Positions 26,849-36,880 of a DNA stretch of 64,000 bases are shown in pieces. Below the pieces are notes generated by a model, which was not told the DNA's origin, searched no databases, and saw nothing but the letters and a program-made list of their open reading frames with translations. The position numbers and the translations under genes are program-made. Positions within the stretch are counted from its first letter, which is position 1; every line of letters starts with the position of its first letter. The stretch is from contig CAJTSD010000004.1 in the NCBI GenBank assembly GCA_910578795.1, positions 1 to 64,000 on the forward strand, given 5' to 3'. Source of the DNA: an uncultured Lachnospiraceae bacterium. Its GTDB lineage: Bacteria; Bacillota; Clostridia; Lachnospirales; Lachnospiraceae.

Positions 26849-28297
26849 CTATCCTATCATCCAGTCATACATTTCCTGATACTTAAGCGCTGAAACACCC
26901 CATGAATAGTCGGTTGCCATTGCACGGTCCACAATCTTATTCCAATCACGCTTTCTGTCATAATAAATCTGCTCTGCATACCGGATTGCACTGAGCATTT
27001 CATGTGCATTATAATTGGTAAAGCTAAAGCCCGTACCGGTACCTTCGTACTCATTATATGGAGCTACCGTATCCTTTAATCCGCCTGTTTCACGCACGAT
27101 GGGCACCGTACCATACCGCAGCGCCATCAGCTGGCTTAAACCACAGGGCTCAAAAAGAGAAGGCATCAGGAACGCGTCACAGGATGCATAGATTCTATGG
27201 GAAAGCTCCTCGGAATAATAAATATTTGCCGAAACTTTTCCATGATATTTCCAGTCAAAATGACGGAACATGTTTTCGTAACGTTCATCGCCTGTACCAA
27301 GCACAACAAGCTGCACATCATCCTTGCTGCACATTTCATCCATAATATAGGCAACCAAATCCATACCTTTTTGATCCGTAAGCCTTGAAACAATACCGAT
27401 CATCATCTTCTTGTCATTCTCTTCCAAACCAAGCTGCTTTTGCAGGTCTCTCTTATTTTTAACCTTTTCTTTTCTAAAGTTACCCGCATTATATTTGTGA
27501 ACAATGAGTTCGTCATTCTCAGGATTGTACTCACCATAGTCAATACCGTTCACAATTCCTCTTAAATCATTGGTTCTCGCGTTTAATAAGCCATTCAGCT
27601 TTTCACCGTAGAAGTCCGTCTTAATCTCCTCCGCATACGTTTCACTGACTGTCGTGATTGCATCCGCATAGGTCAGTCCACCCTTCAAAAGATTTCCATC
27701 CTTAAAGAACCCAAGCTTATCCGGTGAAAAATAAGAATTGTCAAGCCCTGTAATTCCCTGTACGGTTTTAATGTCATAGATTCCCTGAAATTTCAGATTA
27801 TGAATCGTCATAATTGATTTGATTCCCTGATAAAATTCGCCCTGCGCAAAACGCTCCTTGAGGTACACCGGAATAATACCTGTCTGCCAGTCATGGCAAT
27901 GAATAATATCAGGTCTGAAGCCAATTACGGGCAATATGGACAGCGCTGCCTTCGAGAAAAATACAAACTTTGTAATCTCTCCGATATGATTGTCGCTATA
28001 TGGCTTAAAGCCGCTGAACATTCTCTCATTATCAATAAAATAATATGTGATTCCGTCATATTGTGCCTCCAGCACTCCAACATACTCGTTCTGTCCCATA
28101 AAATCCATATAAAAATGTGTTCTGTACTGCATTAAGGATTTCATATGGTCCGACATACACATGTATTTCGGCAGAATAACTCTTGGGTCAAAATATCTCT
28201 TATCATAATACTTCGGAAGAGAGCCTACTACATCGGCAAGTCCTCCTGTCTTAATAAATGGAACACCTTCTGAAGCCACAAATAAAATATTCTTCAT
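26849..28297 (-). CDS. glgA: Glycogen synthase
   Basis: Extends alpha-1,4-glucan chains from ADP-glucose (GT5). The N-terminus MKNILFVASEGVPFIKTGGL has the ADP-glucose-binding KTGGL; IIHCHDWQTGIIPVYLK and TIHNLKFQGIY follow. The C-terminal domain has SRLTDQKGMDL and the catalytic region LFEPCGLSQLMALRYGTVPI with RETGGLKDTV. Length 482 residues. The ATG at 28297 is preferred; the frame opens seven codons earlier. No other glycogen gene (glgB, glgC, glgP) is nearby. Confidence 0.96.
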   Translation of the reverse strand: MKNILFVASEGVPFIKTGGLADVVGSLPKYYDKRYFDPRVILPKYMCMSDHMKSLMQYRTHFYMDFMGQNEYVGVLEAQYDGITYYFIDNERMFSGFKPYSDNHIGEITKFVFFSKAALSILPVIGFRPDIIHCHDWQTGIIPVYLKERFAQGEFYQGIKSIMTIHNLKFQGIYDIKTVQGITGLDNSYFSPDKLGFFKDGNLLKGGLTYADAITTVSETYAEEIKTDFYGEKLNGLLNARTNDLRGIVNGIDYGEYNPENDELIVHKYNAGNFRKEKVKNKRDLQKQLGLEENDKKMMIGIVSRLTDQKGMDLVAYIMDEMCSKDDVQLVVLGTGDERYENMFRHFDWKYHGKVSANIYYSEELSHRIYASCDAFLMPSLFEPCGLSQLMALRYGTVPIVRETGGLKDTVAPYNEYEGTGTGFSFTNYNAHEMLSAIRYAEQIYYDRKRDWNKIVDRAMATDYSWGVSALKYQEMYDWMIG

Positions 28298-28483
28298 CTT
28301 ATCAAATCCCTTTCTCACAATTTAACTATGCTGACTATGATGCCGAAACGCATCCGGCACCCTAATCCCATACGGAATATGTTTTCTCGTAAATGAAATT
28401 TTTAATATTTACTCTTTTCAGCTTACCATAATTATACACACACTCCACTAAAATGTAAAGAAATTCATGCATTTTTATCCATT

Positions 28484-29026
28484 TTATGCTCTATAATGAA
28501 GCCTAATTTTATCCGCAATCAGTGCAATAAACTCAGAGTTCGTGGGTTTTCCCTTTCCAATGTTGATCGTATAGCCAAATAACGCATCCAGCGTTTCCAT
28601 CTTTCCTCTGCTCCACGCCACTTCAATAGCATGTCTTATGGCACGCTCCACGCGGCTTGGCGTTGTCTGAAACTTCTTTGCAATCGACGGATACAGAATT
28701 TTCGTAATTGAATTTAACATTTCCGTATCCTCCACCGACATAATGATTGCCTCTCTCAGATACTGATACCCTTTGATATGTGCAGGTACGCCAATCTCAT
28801 GAATCATATCCGTAACATCTTTTTCCAAATCATGTGCCCTGCTGCCCGAATCAAAGATTCCCTGGTTATCCGCACCAAAAAGCTTCTTTGCATCGTCTCC
28901 GGCGTTTTTGTCACCTGCAGGTACCGTTATCATAATCTGAAATGCTTTATCCTTTGAGAGCAAATCGCTCAAAATATTAAAAATTCTTTCGTTATCCTGT
29001 TGTGTCACTACATTTAATTGTTCCAT
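28484..29026 (-). CDS. Stand-alone Spo0A C-terminal DNA-binding domain protein
   Basis: A 180-residue protein whose C-terminal 110 residues match the DNA-binding effector domain of Spo0[21 protein letters not shown], the recognition helix [18 protein letters not shown] (121-138), and [20 protein letters not shown]. The N-terminal about 70 residues are not a receiver domain: there is no acidic pocket or phosphorylatable aspartate pattern, and no room for the usual 120 residues. It therefore cannot be switched by the standard phosphorelay. GGAGG lies eight bases before the ATG at 29026, and a promoter is placed about 150 bases upstream, so truncation by mis-chosen start is unlikely. Possible roles: constitutive binder, competitor or dimer partner of Spo0A. 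Confidence 0.85.
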   Translation of the reverse strand: MEQLNVVTQQDNERIFNILSDLLSKDKAFQIMITVPAGDKNAGDDAKKLFGADNQGIFDSGSRAHDLEKDVTDMIHEIGVPAHIKGYQYLREAIIMSVEDTEMLNSITKILYPSIAKKFQTTPSRVERAIRHAIEVAWSRGKMETLDALFGYTINIGKGKPTNSEFIALIADKIRLHYRA

Positions 29027-29170
29027 AAATTTTCCTCCATTTTTTTCATCTGTCTGCCAAAATAATCTGTCGTTTAGACATGATACTTGCACACTTTTTG
29101 TAATGCAAAAATGCTTTGCAGACCTGAAACGCTTTTTTATTCCAAAATGTACCAACATTTGGTAAAACTA

Positions 29171-29200
29171 ATTATATAAGAATGTCAATTTATCTTGCAA
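29171..29200 (-). promoter_or_regulatory. Probable sigma-A promoter for the Spo0A-domain gene
   Basis: Minus strand: TTGCAA (29200-29195), 18-base spacer, TATAAT (29176-29171). Perfect -10, weaker -35. The rest of 29027-29415 is AT-rich with no gene seen. Confidence 0.5.
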
Positions 29201-29415
29201 GCTTAATTTGTCGCTCTTTTTCGTGCGGTAACGACCAAATTACCTATTGTTCGTACAATACCCTTAAAACATTACAAAATAAGGTGTTTTATTATGTCGG
29301 AAAAGCAAAAAATATTTTTTCACACACACAAACTCTTCAAATTTGCGCGATTATTTTTATAATTTCGCATTATTTTAAAACTATTTATATTGTTTTCTGT
29401 CTTCTTTTAAATGTA

Positions 29416-29443
29416 TTGACTTTTAAAAAAAAATCGTTATAAT
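29416..29443 (+). promoter_or_regulatory. Sigma-A promoter for tRNA-Val
   Basis: TTGACT (29416-29421), 16-base spacer, TATAAT (29438-29443). The short leader before the tRNA holds a 7-bp inverted repeat AATGACA/TGTCATT. Confidence 0.8.
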
Positions 29444-29477
29444 ATATAGAAATGACATGTATTTCTGTCATTGAAAT

Positions 29478-29550
29478 GGGGTCTTAGCTCAGCTGGGAGA
29501 GCATCTGCCTTACAAGCAGAGGGTCACAGGTTCGAGCCCTGTAGGCCCCA
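29478..29550 (+). tRNA. tRNA-Val (anticodon UAC)
   Basis: 73-nucleotide cloverleaf. Acceptor stem GGGGTCT/AGGCCCC, D-arm with AGCTCAGCTGGGAGAGC, anticodon loop CTTACAA giving UAC for valine codons, and T-arm CACAGGTTCGAGCCCTGTA-type GTTCGA. Discriminator base A; CCA is not encoded. A run of seven T follows at once and probably ends the transcript. It is a single tRNA gene with its own promoter. Confidence 0.97.
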
Positions 29551-29555
29551 TTTTT

Positions 29556-30497
29556 TTATGTTCCGGATTCCTTTTTGGGAAGGTTCGAAAGTTTCTTTAT
29601 ATCAACTGTAACCGCCGGACGTATGCCATAGCCTTCTACAGCCGCCACACATTCAATGAGGCGTTTGTCAGAATAACCGTTATTCACGGCATAGGTTTTT
29701 GTTGAATATCCGTCCACCGGTTCCCTAAGACGCCATAAATACGTTTCCACGCCATAGCTTAACGAAAAGGTCTGATAGGAATTCGTTTCATCCTGCTCTA
29801 TTGCCTTGATTGTTGGCAACGCATAAATGCTGATATTTGCATCGTAAAACCACTCCAGCTCATCTTCACTTAACAAATATACCAAATCCTCTGTTTCCAC
29901 GTCGTTTTGCAAAAGTGCATTTCCTTTTGTGATATTGTGCGTTGGTACAATCGCCTCCTGTTCCTTGTCGGTAAAACCACAAAGAAATCCCTTTTCGGAT
30001 GCATAACTGTTTCGCTCATCCGCCATTGCCCATTTGATGGGTCCCTGTCCGTCATAAAGCACATTTTCCTGATTTGAATTTAACCATGTTCTGATATCGG
30101 ATCTGCTCCAATCGTTTGTGCCGTGCGTATATTCCTGCATTACAAGATTTTGAAGCGTCTTATCCTCATTCATCCGCCAAAGTTCACCCTCATCGTCATA
30201 TGCATACTTTCCGCTCGGCGCCGCATCAAACGCCTTCATTGTAAGAATTTCTTTGGAAACAAGCACTGCTTTCGAATCCCTTCCAAAACGATCTTCCTGT
30301 ATTTTCAATACACGCCACGCGATTGGTTCATCAAGATAGGTTCCAAACGTCACCTCATCTCCCGGTAGCAGTTGATCGTCTGCCGTTTCCTTTGCTTCAT
30401 ACCGGAATGCAATTGCTATCATCAGCGCAACTGCACCCAAATAAACAAAATCCGCAGGTTTTATCTTTTTCTTGTCTTTTGTCTTATTCTTTTCCAT
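29556..30497 (-). CDS. DUF6273 domain protein, membrane-anchored
   Basis: Unknown function. A basic N-terminus (MEKNKTKDKKKIKP) precedes one membrane segment (about 17-30), so the bulk is probably outside. The rest carries DUF6273-type features: DEPIAWRVLKIQEDRFGRDS, KAVLVSKEIL, WSRSDIRTWLNSN and a C-terminal YGIRPAVTVDI. Such proteins are common in gut Clostridia and often expanded, with no assigned activity. It lies 36 bases after the thioesterase gene and may be co-transcribed with it. Length 313 residues. Confidence 0.7.
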   Translation of the reverse strand: MEKNKTKDKKKIKPADFVYLGAVALMIAIAFRYEAKETADDQLLPGDEVTFGTYLDEPIAWRVLKIQEDRFGRDSKAVLVSKEILTMKAFDAAPSGKYAYDDEGELWRMNEDKTLQNLVMQEYTHGTNDWSRSDIRTWLNSNQENVLYDGQGPIKWAMADERNSYASEKGFLCGFTDKEQEAIVPTHNITKGNALLQNDVETEDLVYLLSEDELEWFYDANISIYALPTIKAIEQDETNSYQTFSLSYGVETYLWRLREPVDGYSTKTYAVNNGYSDKRLIECVAAVEGYGIRPAVTVDIKKLSNLPKKESGT

Positions 30498-30533
30498 ATC
30501 TACTCCTAATTAAAAACGCTGTCCTTTTATACA

Positions 30534-30929
30534 CTATATCAAAAATCCGTTCGAGGTCATATGCGCAATCTGACTGCCAAGCTCATCCGTAATCTCTACC
30601 ATATAACAACAGGTACGTCTGCCTGCCCTGATTTTTTTTGCCTCAGCAATCAGTATGTTCCCTTTTGCCTTTCCGAGAAACGTAATTGATGCATCCAGTG
30701 ATACCACCGGCGTTTCCTGCCAGTTTGTAGCCACCGCAAAGGTAAAATCAGCAAGCGTAAAAATTGCGCCTCCCATCACGGCACCAAGTGCATTTTTATG
30801 ATTATCGCTGATTTTCATAGAACATTTTGCATATCCCTCTGCAATCTCCTCAATCACCGCGCCGTTTACCGTCGCAAAACGGTCGTGTGCAAAACGCTCA
30901 CGTACCTCGTCCAATTTTTTTAATTCCAT
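30534..30929 (-). CDS. PaaI-family hotdog thioesterase
   Basis: Small hotdog-fold acyl-CoA thioesterase, substrate unknown. The core helix and catalytic loop read NHKNALGAVMGGAIFTLADF, typical of PaaI/YdiI-type enzymes, followed by SLDASITFLGKAKGNILIAE. Length 131 residues from the ATG at 30929; in-frame ATGs 12 and 36 bases upstream are possible, with GAAGGGA nearby. The enzyme may recycle CoA from aromatic or fatty acyl esters. Confidence 0.85.
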   Translation of the reverse strand: MELKKLDEVRERFAHDRFATVNGAVIEEIAEGYAKCSMKISDNHKNALGAVMGGAIFTLADFTFAVATNWQETPVVSLDASITFLGKAKGNILIAEAKKIRAGRRTCCYMVEITDELGSQIAHMTSNGFLI

Positions 30930-31152
30930 ATCATTAACCATTCCCTTCTTAATTTTCACAAACACTAAACATATATTTATTTTATCCTATTCCCCGTCAA
31001 AAGTCTACAAATATCGACACGCCTGCTCCTACGCTTTTTCTTTTTATTTTGTAAAAAAATGAAAATATGTATAGGTATTTTTCCAAAAATCCTTTATAAT
31101 GAAGAAAGGTATGTTTTAAAAATTTGCAAATCACATAAAATGGAGGTTATTT

Positions 31153-34100
31153 ATGCCAAAAAGAGAAGATATTAACAAAGTGCTTATCATCGGTTCCGGT
31201 CCGATTATCATCGGTCAGGCGTGTGAGTTTGACTATTCGGGTACGCAGGCGTGCAAGGCGCTTCGCAAGCTCGGATATGAAATCGTGCTTGTCAACTCCA
31301 ATCCCGCAACGATTATGACGGATCCCGAAATCGCTGATGTGACTTACATAGAACCGTTAAACGTAAAACGTTTGGAGCAGATTATCGCAAAGGAGCGCCC
31401 TGACGCGCTGCTGCCTAACCTCGGCGGACAGTCCGGTCTAAACTTGTGTGCAGAGCTTGCAAAGGAAGGTGTTCTTGAAAAATACAATGTCAAGGTAATC
31501 GGTGTGCAGGTAGATGCGATTGAGCGCGGCGAGGACCGGATTGAATTCAAGAAATCAATGGACGCAATCGGAATTGAGATGGCAAGGAGCGAGGTTTCCT
31601 ACAGTGTTGACGAGGCGCTGGCAATTGCGGACAGGCTCGGCTATCCTGTGGTTCTGCGTCCTGCTTATACAATGGGCGGCGCAGGCGGCGGACTTGTTTA
31701 TAATAAAGAAGAGTTGAAAACGGTCTGCGCGCGCGGACTGCAGGCAAGCCTTGTAGGGCAGGTACTGGTCGAAGAGTCAATTCTTGGCTGGGAGGAGCTT
31801 GAGCTTGAGGTTGTACGCGATGCAGATGGGAATATGATTACGGTCTGCTTTATTGAAAACATTGACCCGCTCGGCGTCCATACCGGCGACTCGTTCTGCT
31901 CGGCGCCAATGCTGACCATATCGGAGGAGCTGCAAAAACGGCTTCAGGAGCAGGCGTACCGCATTGTCGATTCCGTTCAGGTCATCGGAGGAACAAACGT
32001 TCAATTTGCTCACGACCCTGTTTCCGACCGTATTGTCGTAATCGAGATTAACCCGCGAACCTCCCGTTCTTCCGCGCTTGCGTCCAAAGCAACCGGCTTT
32101 CCGATTGCGCTTGTTTCCGCAATGCTTGCGGCAGGTCTCACTTTAAAGGACATTGAATGCGGAAAATACGGCACATTGGACAAATATGTTCCGAGCGGCG
32201 ACTATGTGGTAATCAAGTTCGCGCGATGGGCGTTTGAAAAGTTCAAAGGCGTTGAGGATAAGCTTGGCACGCAAATGCGCGCTGTCGGCGAGGTTATGAG
32301 TATCGGAAAAACTTATAAGGAAGCATTCCAAAAAGCAATCCGCAGCCTGGAAACGGGACGTTACGGGCTGGGATACGCAAAAGATTACAACAAGCAGCCA
32401 AAGGAAGAGCTGCTGCGAATGCTTGCCAATCCGTCAAGCGACCGTCACTTCATTATGTATGAGGCGCTGCGCAAGGGCGCAACGGTTGAGGAAATCTTTG
32501 AGATTACCAAAGTAAAGCGCTACTTTGTCGAGCAGATGAAGGAGCTTGTCGAGGAGGAGGAAGCGCTTGCAAAATCCAAAGGCTCGCTTCCGTCAAATGA
32601 CGCACTGATTTCTGCTAAGAAAAACGGATTTTCCGATAAATATTTAAGTCAGATTTTGGAGATTCCCGAAGCCGATATTCGAAACAGGCGGATTGCCCTT
32701 GGTGTGGAGGAGGCTTGGGAGGGCGTTCATGTAAGCGGCACGCCTGACAGCGCATACTACTACTCTACCTACAATGCCGAGGACAAAAACCCTGTCAACA
32801 CGGACAAGCCAAAGATTATGATTCTAGGCGGCGGTCCAAACCGTATCGGACAGGGCATTGAGTTTGATTACTGCTGTGTTCATGCGTCGCTTGCTTTAAA
32901 GCAGCTCGGATTTGAAACCATTATCGTAAACTGCAATCCTGAAACGGTTTCGACGGATTATGACACATCGGATAAGCTCTATTTTGAACCGCTGACGCTC
33001 GAGGACGTGCTTAGTATTTATAATAAAGAAAAGCCGCTTGGCGTGATTGCGCAGTTTGGCGGTCAGACACCGCTCAACCTGGCAAACGAGCTTGAGAAAA
33101 ACGGCGTGAAAATTCTTGGCACATCTCCGGCAGTCATTGACCTTGCGGAAGACCGCGACCAATTCCGCGCAATGATGGATAAGCTCGAAATCCCGATGCC
33201 GGAATCAGGTATGGCGACGACCGTTGACGAGGCGCTTGCGATTGCGGCAAAAATCGGTTATCCTGTTATGGTGCGCCCTTCGTATGTGCTTGGCGGGCGC
33301 GGCATGGAGGTTGTGTATGATGATGAGAGTATGAAGGGATATATGGAGGCTGCTGTCGGCGTGACGCCTGACCGTCCGATTTTAATTGACCGTTTCTTAA
33401 ACCATGCGCTGGAATGCGAAGCGGACGCCATCAGCGACGGCGCGCACGCGTTTGTTCCTGCCGTAATGGAGCATATTGAGCTTGCAGGCGTGCATTCCGG
33501 CGACTCGGCATGCATCATTCCCTCCGTGCATATCTCAGAGGAAAATGTTGCCACGATTAAGGAATATACGAAGAAAATCGCGGAGGAAATGCATGTCAGG
33601 GGACTGATGAATATGCAGTATGCCATTGAAAACGGCAAGGTGTACGTGCTTGAGGCAAACCCGCGCGCATCGCGTACCGTGCCGCTTGTATCGAAGGTGT
33701 GCAATATCCGCATGGTACCGCTTGCGACCGACATTATTACATCGGAAATTACAGGTCGTCCGTCCCCGGTGCCAACGCTTACGGAAAAGGACATTCCCTA
33801 CTATGGCGTAAAAGAGGCAGTGTTCCCGTTTAATATGTTCCCCGAGGTTGACCCCGTGCTCGGACCGGAAATGCGCTCTACGGGTGAAGTTTTAGGTCTG
33901 TCGCCCTATTACGGCGAAGCGTTCTTTAAGGCGCAGGAAGCAACGCAGACCATTCTTCCTTTAAGCGGAACGGTATTGATTTCCGTCAACCGCAAAGATA
34001 AGCCGGAGGTTGTGGAAATTGCGAAGCTGTTTTCCGATGCCGGATTTCAAATTCTTGCAACGGGCGGCACGTTTGATGCGATTTCGGAGGCTGGTATTGG

Positions 34101-34386
34101 CGCGAAAAAGGTGAACAAGCTCTATGAAGGACGTCCGAATATTCTTGATTTTATTACAAACGGAAACATTGATTTGATTATCAATTCCCCTGTCGGAAAA
34201 GACAGTGTGCATGACGACAGCTATCTGAGGAAAGCTGCAATCAAGGCGAGAGTTCCTTATGTAACAACTGTCGCGGCGGCGCGGGCGACGGTAAAAGGCA
34301 TTTTGTACGCGCAAAAACATGGCGACGCAGACGTGAAATCGCTGCAGCAGCTGCACAGTGAAATAAAGGATAAAAAGAATAAATAA
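31153..34386 (+). CDS. carB: Carbamoyl-phosphate synthase large subunit (orphan copy)
   Basis: Makes carbamoyl phosphate from bicarbonate, ATP and ammonia delivered by the small subunit. Two ATP-grasp halves are visible, each starting with an IGSGPI/GGGPNRIGQ-type motif (residues about 12 and 558), with VLRPAYTMGGAGGG and MVRPSYVLGGRGMEV, and a C-terminal MGS-like allosteric domain (ILATGGTFDAISEAG). Length 1077 residues. GGAGG lies seven bases before the ATG; a TATAAT is at 31095-31100. No carA is adjacent. A second carB at 39467-42664 has its own carA, so the two may serve arginine and pyrimidine synthesis separately. Confidence 0.95.
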   Translation: MPKREDINKVLIIGSGPIIIGQACEFDYSGTQACKALRKLGYEIVLVNSNPATIMTDPEIADVTYIEPLNVKRLEQIIAKERPDALLPNLGGQSGLNLCAELAKEGVLEKYNVKVIGVQVDAIERGEDRIEFKKSMDAIGIEMARSEVSYSVDEALAIADRLGYPVVLRPAYTMGGAGGGLVYNKEELKTVCARGLQASLVGQVLVEESILGWEELELEVVRDADGNMITVCFIENIDPLGVHTGDSFCSAPMLTISEELQKRLQEQAYRIVDSVQVIGGTNVQFAHDPVSDRIVVIEINPRTSRSSALASKATGFPIALVSAMLAAGLTLKDIECGKYGTLDKYVPSGDYVVIKFARWAFEKFKGVEDKLGTQMRAVGEVMSIGKTYKEAFQKAIRSLETGRYGLGYAKDYNKQPKEELLRMLANPSSDRHFIMYEALRKGATVEEIFEITKVKRYFVEQMKELVEEEEALAKSKGSLPSNDALISAKKNGFSDKYLSQILEIPEADIRNRRIALGVEEAWEGVHVSGTPDSAYYYSTYNAEDKNPVNTDKPKIMILGGGPNRIGQGIEFDYCCVHASLALKQLGFETIIVNCNPETVSTDYDTSDKLYFEPLTLEDVLSIYNKEKPLGVIAQFGGQTPLNLANELEKNGVKILGTSPAVIDLAEDRDQFRAMMDKLEIPMPESGMATTVDEALAIAAKIGYPVMVRPSYVLGGRGMEVVYDDESMKGYMEAAVGVTPDRPILIDRFLNHALECEADAISDGAHAFVPAVMEHIELAGVHSGDSACIIPSVHISEENVATIKEYTKKIAEEMHVRGLMNMQYAIENGKVYVLEANPRASRTVPLVSKVCNIRMVPLATDIITSEITGRPSPVPTLTEKDIPYYGVKEAVFPFNMFPEVDPVLGPEMRSTGEVLGLSPYYGEAFFKAQEATQTILPLSGTVLISVNRKDKPEVVEIAKLFSDAGFQILATGGTFDAISEAGIGAKKVNKLYEGRPNILDFITNGNIDLIINSPVGKDSVHDDSYLRKAAIKARVPYVTTVAAARATVKGILYAQKHGDADVKSLQQLHSEIKDKKNK

Positions 34387-34388
34387 GT

Positions 34389-34434
34389 AAAAACGACTAT
34401 GAAACGCAACTGACACGTTTCATAGTCGTTTTTA
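34389..34434. terminator. Bidirectional terminator between carB and the hydrogenase-like gene
   Basis: Stem AAAAACGACTATGAAACG / CGTTTCATAGTCGTTTTT with a 9-base loop between convergent genes. Confidence 0.92.
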
Positions 34435-34457
34435 CTATCATCACAATTATTTATTTT

Positions 34458-36413
34458 TTATAATGCACTGATCCGGTCAAACTTATTATGCAGCTCTGAG
34501 GCAACCTCCCCAATAATCGTTGTTGACGCCGCAATCTCCTGCGTGCTTGCCGCAAGATTGTTAATCCGCTCGTTCACATTGTCCACAACTTTCATCAGAT
34601 TTTGTGAATTTTCTATCAGATTGTTAATCGCAGTCACAATGCTTTCCTTATTTTTATTGCTGTCGTCCGCCGCGTTCTTGCTCACGTCGCTGAGCGCCTT
34701 AATCTCCTGCGCAACCACCGCAAAGCCTTTTCCGACTTCACCGGCACGTGCTGCCTCAATCGACGCATTTAAGGACAAAAGGTTTGTCTTTGACGCTACC
34801 TTAGTGATGTTTTCATTGTTTCCGCCAAGCTGGTCAAGCAGCGTATTGATTTCATCGAAAGAGGACCTCATATCGTTACAGAAATCAATGACCTCCGCCA
34901 TTGCCATACTGATGCTTGTACTCTCCTCCGCGCTGCTGTTGTTGCCGTCAAGCATTTCATTGATTGACACATTCAGCGTACCAAACTCCTGGTTTGCCTC
35001 CGCCACCATGCGTCCAATTTCTTCGTTTTTCCTTGAAATTTCCTCGTTTTTCTGCTCCATCGCAGCGGAAATTTCCTGTACACGCCTGTTTTCCTGCTCC
35101 ACGACGCCCTTGATGTAATGAACGCAGCTTTCCTTATTGTTGCAGCCGTTGTAGATTGCTGTCGCCATATCGGTACAGGTATTGTATCCACAGGCGCTGC
35201 AATTGATATGCTGCAGTGCCTTCATTGTTTTGTCCATATCGGCAAAAATGTCGTTTAATTCTGACGGGTTTGGTCTTTGGATTTCATTTCCTTTCGACTT
35301 ATCCGTATACGCGCGCATAAAGTCACGGATATCAAGCTTCGCAAACTGACGGTTTAGATTCTTCAAACGCTGAGCGGGCGTTGCATTCTTTGCCCATGCG
35401 CTGCCTTTATGCACAGATTTGCTTGATGCCTTAATTTTCTGCAGCTCATAGAGAATGTCGTCGTCTTTTGTCTTTTCCTCCTCCACGCCCGTTCCGTAAA
35501 TGCAGCCCTGTGCACAGTTGAGCGCGTCTACCATAAACGGAAGCGTTTTTCCGCCAAGAACCCTCTTTTTGTAGTCCTCAAGAAAATGATAGGCATGTTT
35601 TTCCCCCTCGATTTGACGGATAAATACCTCTTCACCACAGAACCAGTACACATTCTCCTTCAATCCGCCCGGCATCGGATAAATCGAACCTAAGCCGTAT
35701 TCAATTTCATTTTTTGCAGGCGTTGCCTTAACGTTATGCTCCTTTGCATACTTTGCCAAATGGTCAAACGTTATGTTATAGCTGACATATCCTTTGTTGT
35801 TGGGGTCTCTGATTTCGTCGCGTTTTGCAATACACGGACTGATAAACGCAAGCTTGTCCGACAGATTGAGATACTTTTTTGCATAGATTGCCGCACACAT
35901 CAGCGGGCTTTGAATCGGGACAAGCTTTGGGATAAGCTCCGGTATGTAATGCTCAATATAATTGACAATGGCTGGACACGGCTGGGAAATGCCGCCCGTA
36001 AATTTATGTTCCGTGATATACTTGATGTAGCCCCACGTCGTGATGTCCGCGCCGAAGCTGACGCTGATAATGCGGTTTACGCCAAGTTTCTTTAAACCGC
36101 CTAAAATCTGTTGGTATTCATTGGGGTAATTCGCGGCAAACGCCGGCGCCCACAGCACCGATATTCGTTCGCCCGCCGAAAGCGCCGCAAAGAATTCTTC
36201 CGTATCATCTACAAAATCCCTTGCATGATGTTCGCAGGCGTCAAAACACGCACCGCAGGCAATGCATTTTTCTCCATCGACCTCAATCCGCTGACTTCCG
36301 TCTTCCGCTTTAATCGCTCTGTTTGCAGTAATGACGGGGCAAACGGATATGCATTTATTACAACCGATACATTTCTCGTTTGTAAATACTAATCCCTTCT
36401 GTTCTCCGTACAT
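34458..36413 (-). CDS. Sensory [FeFe]-hydrogenase fused to a chemoreceptor signalling domain
   Basis: Cytoplasmic 651-residue protein. Two [4Fe-4S] ferredoxin motifs are at Cys15/18/21/25 and Cys50/53/56/60. An iron-hydrogenase large-subunit domain follows, with H-cluster ligand positions occupied: Cys146 (QPCP), Cys194 and Lys197 (SPCIAK), Cys300 and Cys304 (NCAQGC). The proton-relay cysteine found before the first ligand in catalytic enzymes is proline. A four-cysteine Fe-S motif ([11 protein letters not shown] to ESC, about 408-437) is next, then a coiled coil and an MCP-type signalling domain (about 470-651) with [20 protein letters not shown] and [14 protein letters not shown]. There is no transmembrane segment. 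Probably senses H2 or redox state and signals to CheA. Related to sensory group C [FeFe]-hydrogenases. Confidence 0.88.
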   Translation of the reverse strand: MYGEQKGLVFTNEKCIGCNKCISVCPVITANRAIKAEDGSQRIEVDGEKCIACGACFDACEHHARDFVDDTEEFFAALSAGERISVLWAPAFAANYPNEYQQILGGLKKLGVNRIISVSFGADITTWGYIKYITEHKFTGGISQPCPAIVNYIEHYIPELIPKLVPIQSPLMCAAIYAKKYLNLSDKLAFISPCIAKRDEIRDPNNKGYVSYNITFDHLAKYAKEHNVKATPAKNEIEYGLGSIYPMPGGLKENVYWFCGEEVFIRQIEGEKHAYHFLEDYKKRVLGGKTLPFMVDALNCAQGCIYGTGVEEEKTKDDDILYELQKIKASSKSVHKGSAWAKNATPAQRLKNLNRQFAKLDIRDFMRAYTDKSKGNEIQRPNPSELNDIFADMDKTMKALQHINCSACGYNTCTDMATAIYNGCNNKESCVHYIKGVVEQENRRVQEISAAMEQKNEEISRKNEEIGRMVAEANQEFGTLNVSINEMLDGNNSSAEESTSISMAMAEVIDFCNDMRSSFDEINTLLDQLGGNNENITKVASKTNLLSLNASIEAARAGEVGKGFAVVAQEIKALSDVSKNAADDSNKNKESIVTAINNLIENSQNLMKVVDNVNERINNLAASTQEIAASTTIIGEVASELHNKFDRISAL

Positions 36414-36880
36414 GGTATTTTAATCCTCCATTCTTACTGTAACCTGCGCATTTGTGCCAATGCACAAATTTGCTGTGCGAAAATTTTATTCGCATTTACA
36501 TCGTTAAATTTTAGACATACTTAATTATACCATTAAATCGAATGAAAGTCTATCCTTACCGCAGGGAATTGTCCCTGCCTGGCGCATACTGACAGTAGCC
36601 CGCCGCAATCCCCCATCTCCATCGCACAGCCTGAAGCGCTTCGTGCACGGAAAGCATAATTGTCCGTTTCTCTCCGCTCACCCATGCCCCCCCCTCTTAA
36701 TTGCTTGCCATTTTACTACAGAAGAATCCCTGCCCTTCAAGGGATTCTTCCAACATGATTCCGCTCTGCGAAATCTCAAATCAGTATGAAAAACGCCTGC
36801 TTTTGGCGTTTTTCGGGGTGAAATTTAGAAGTTCTCCGCAAAACAGCCTTTGCTGTGAGCGGCTAGAACTTCTTTTCACC
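36414..36880. other. Structured, GC-rich intergenic region between the hydrogenase-like gene and argS
   Basis: Contains the hydrogenase-gene leader near 36414-36540, a hairpin GCAGGGA/TCCCTGC (36561-36578), a GC-rich block (36560-36690) ending in an eight-C run, a long hairpin GAAGAATCCC/GGGATTCTTC (36721-36750) without T-run, and the argS terminator. A 33-codon minus-strand frame (36657-36556) starting ATG with GGAGAG upstream is possible. No RNA family was recognised. Confidence 0.4.
36786..36816 (-). terminator. Terminator after argS
   Basis: Stem GAAAAACGCC/GGCGTTTTTC with a 7-base loop, about 65 bases after the argS stop. A further long hairpin AGAAGTTCT/AGAACTTCT (36827-36873) lies between it and the stop. 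Confidence 0.8.

Noticed and set aside
33258..33794. 178-codon minus-strand frame
   Set aside because: Antisense to carB with serine-rich composition typical of shadow frames.
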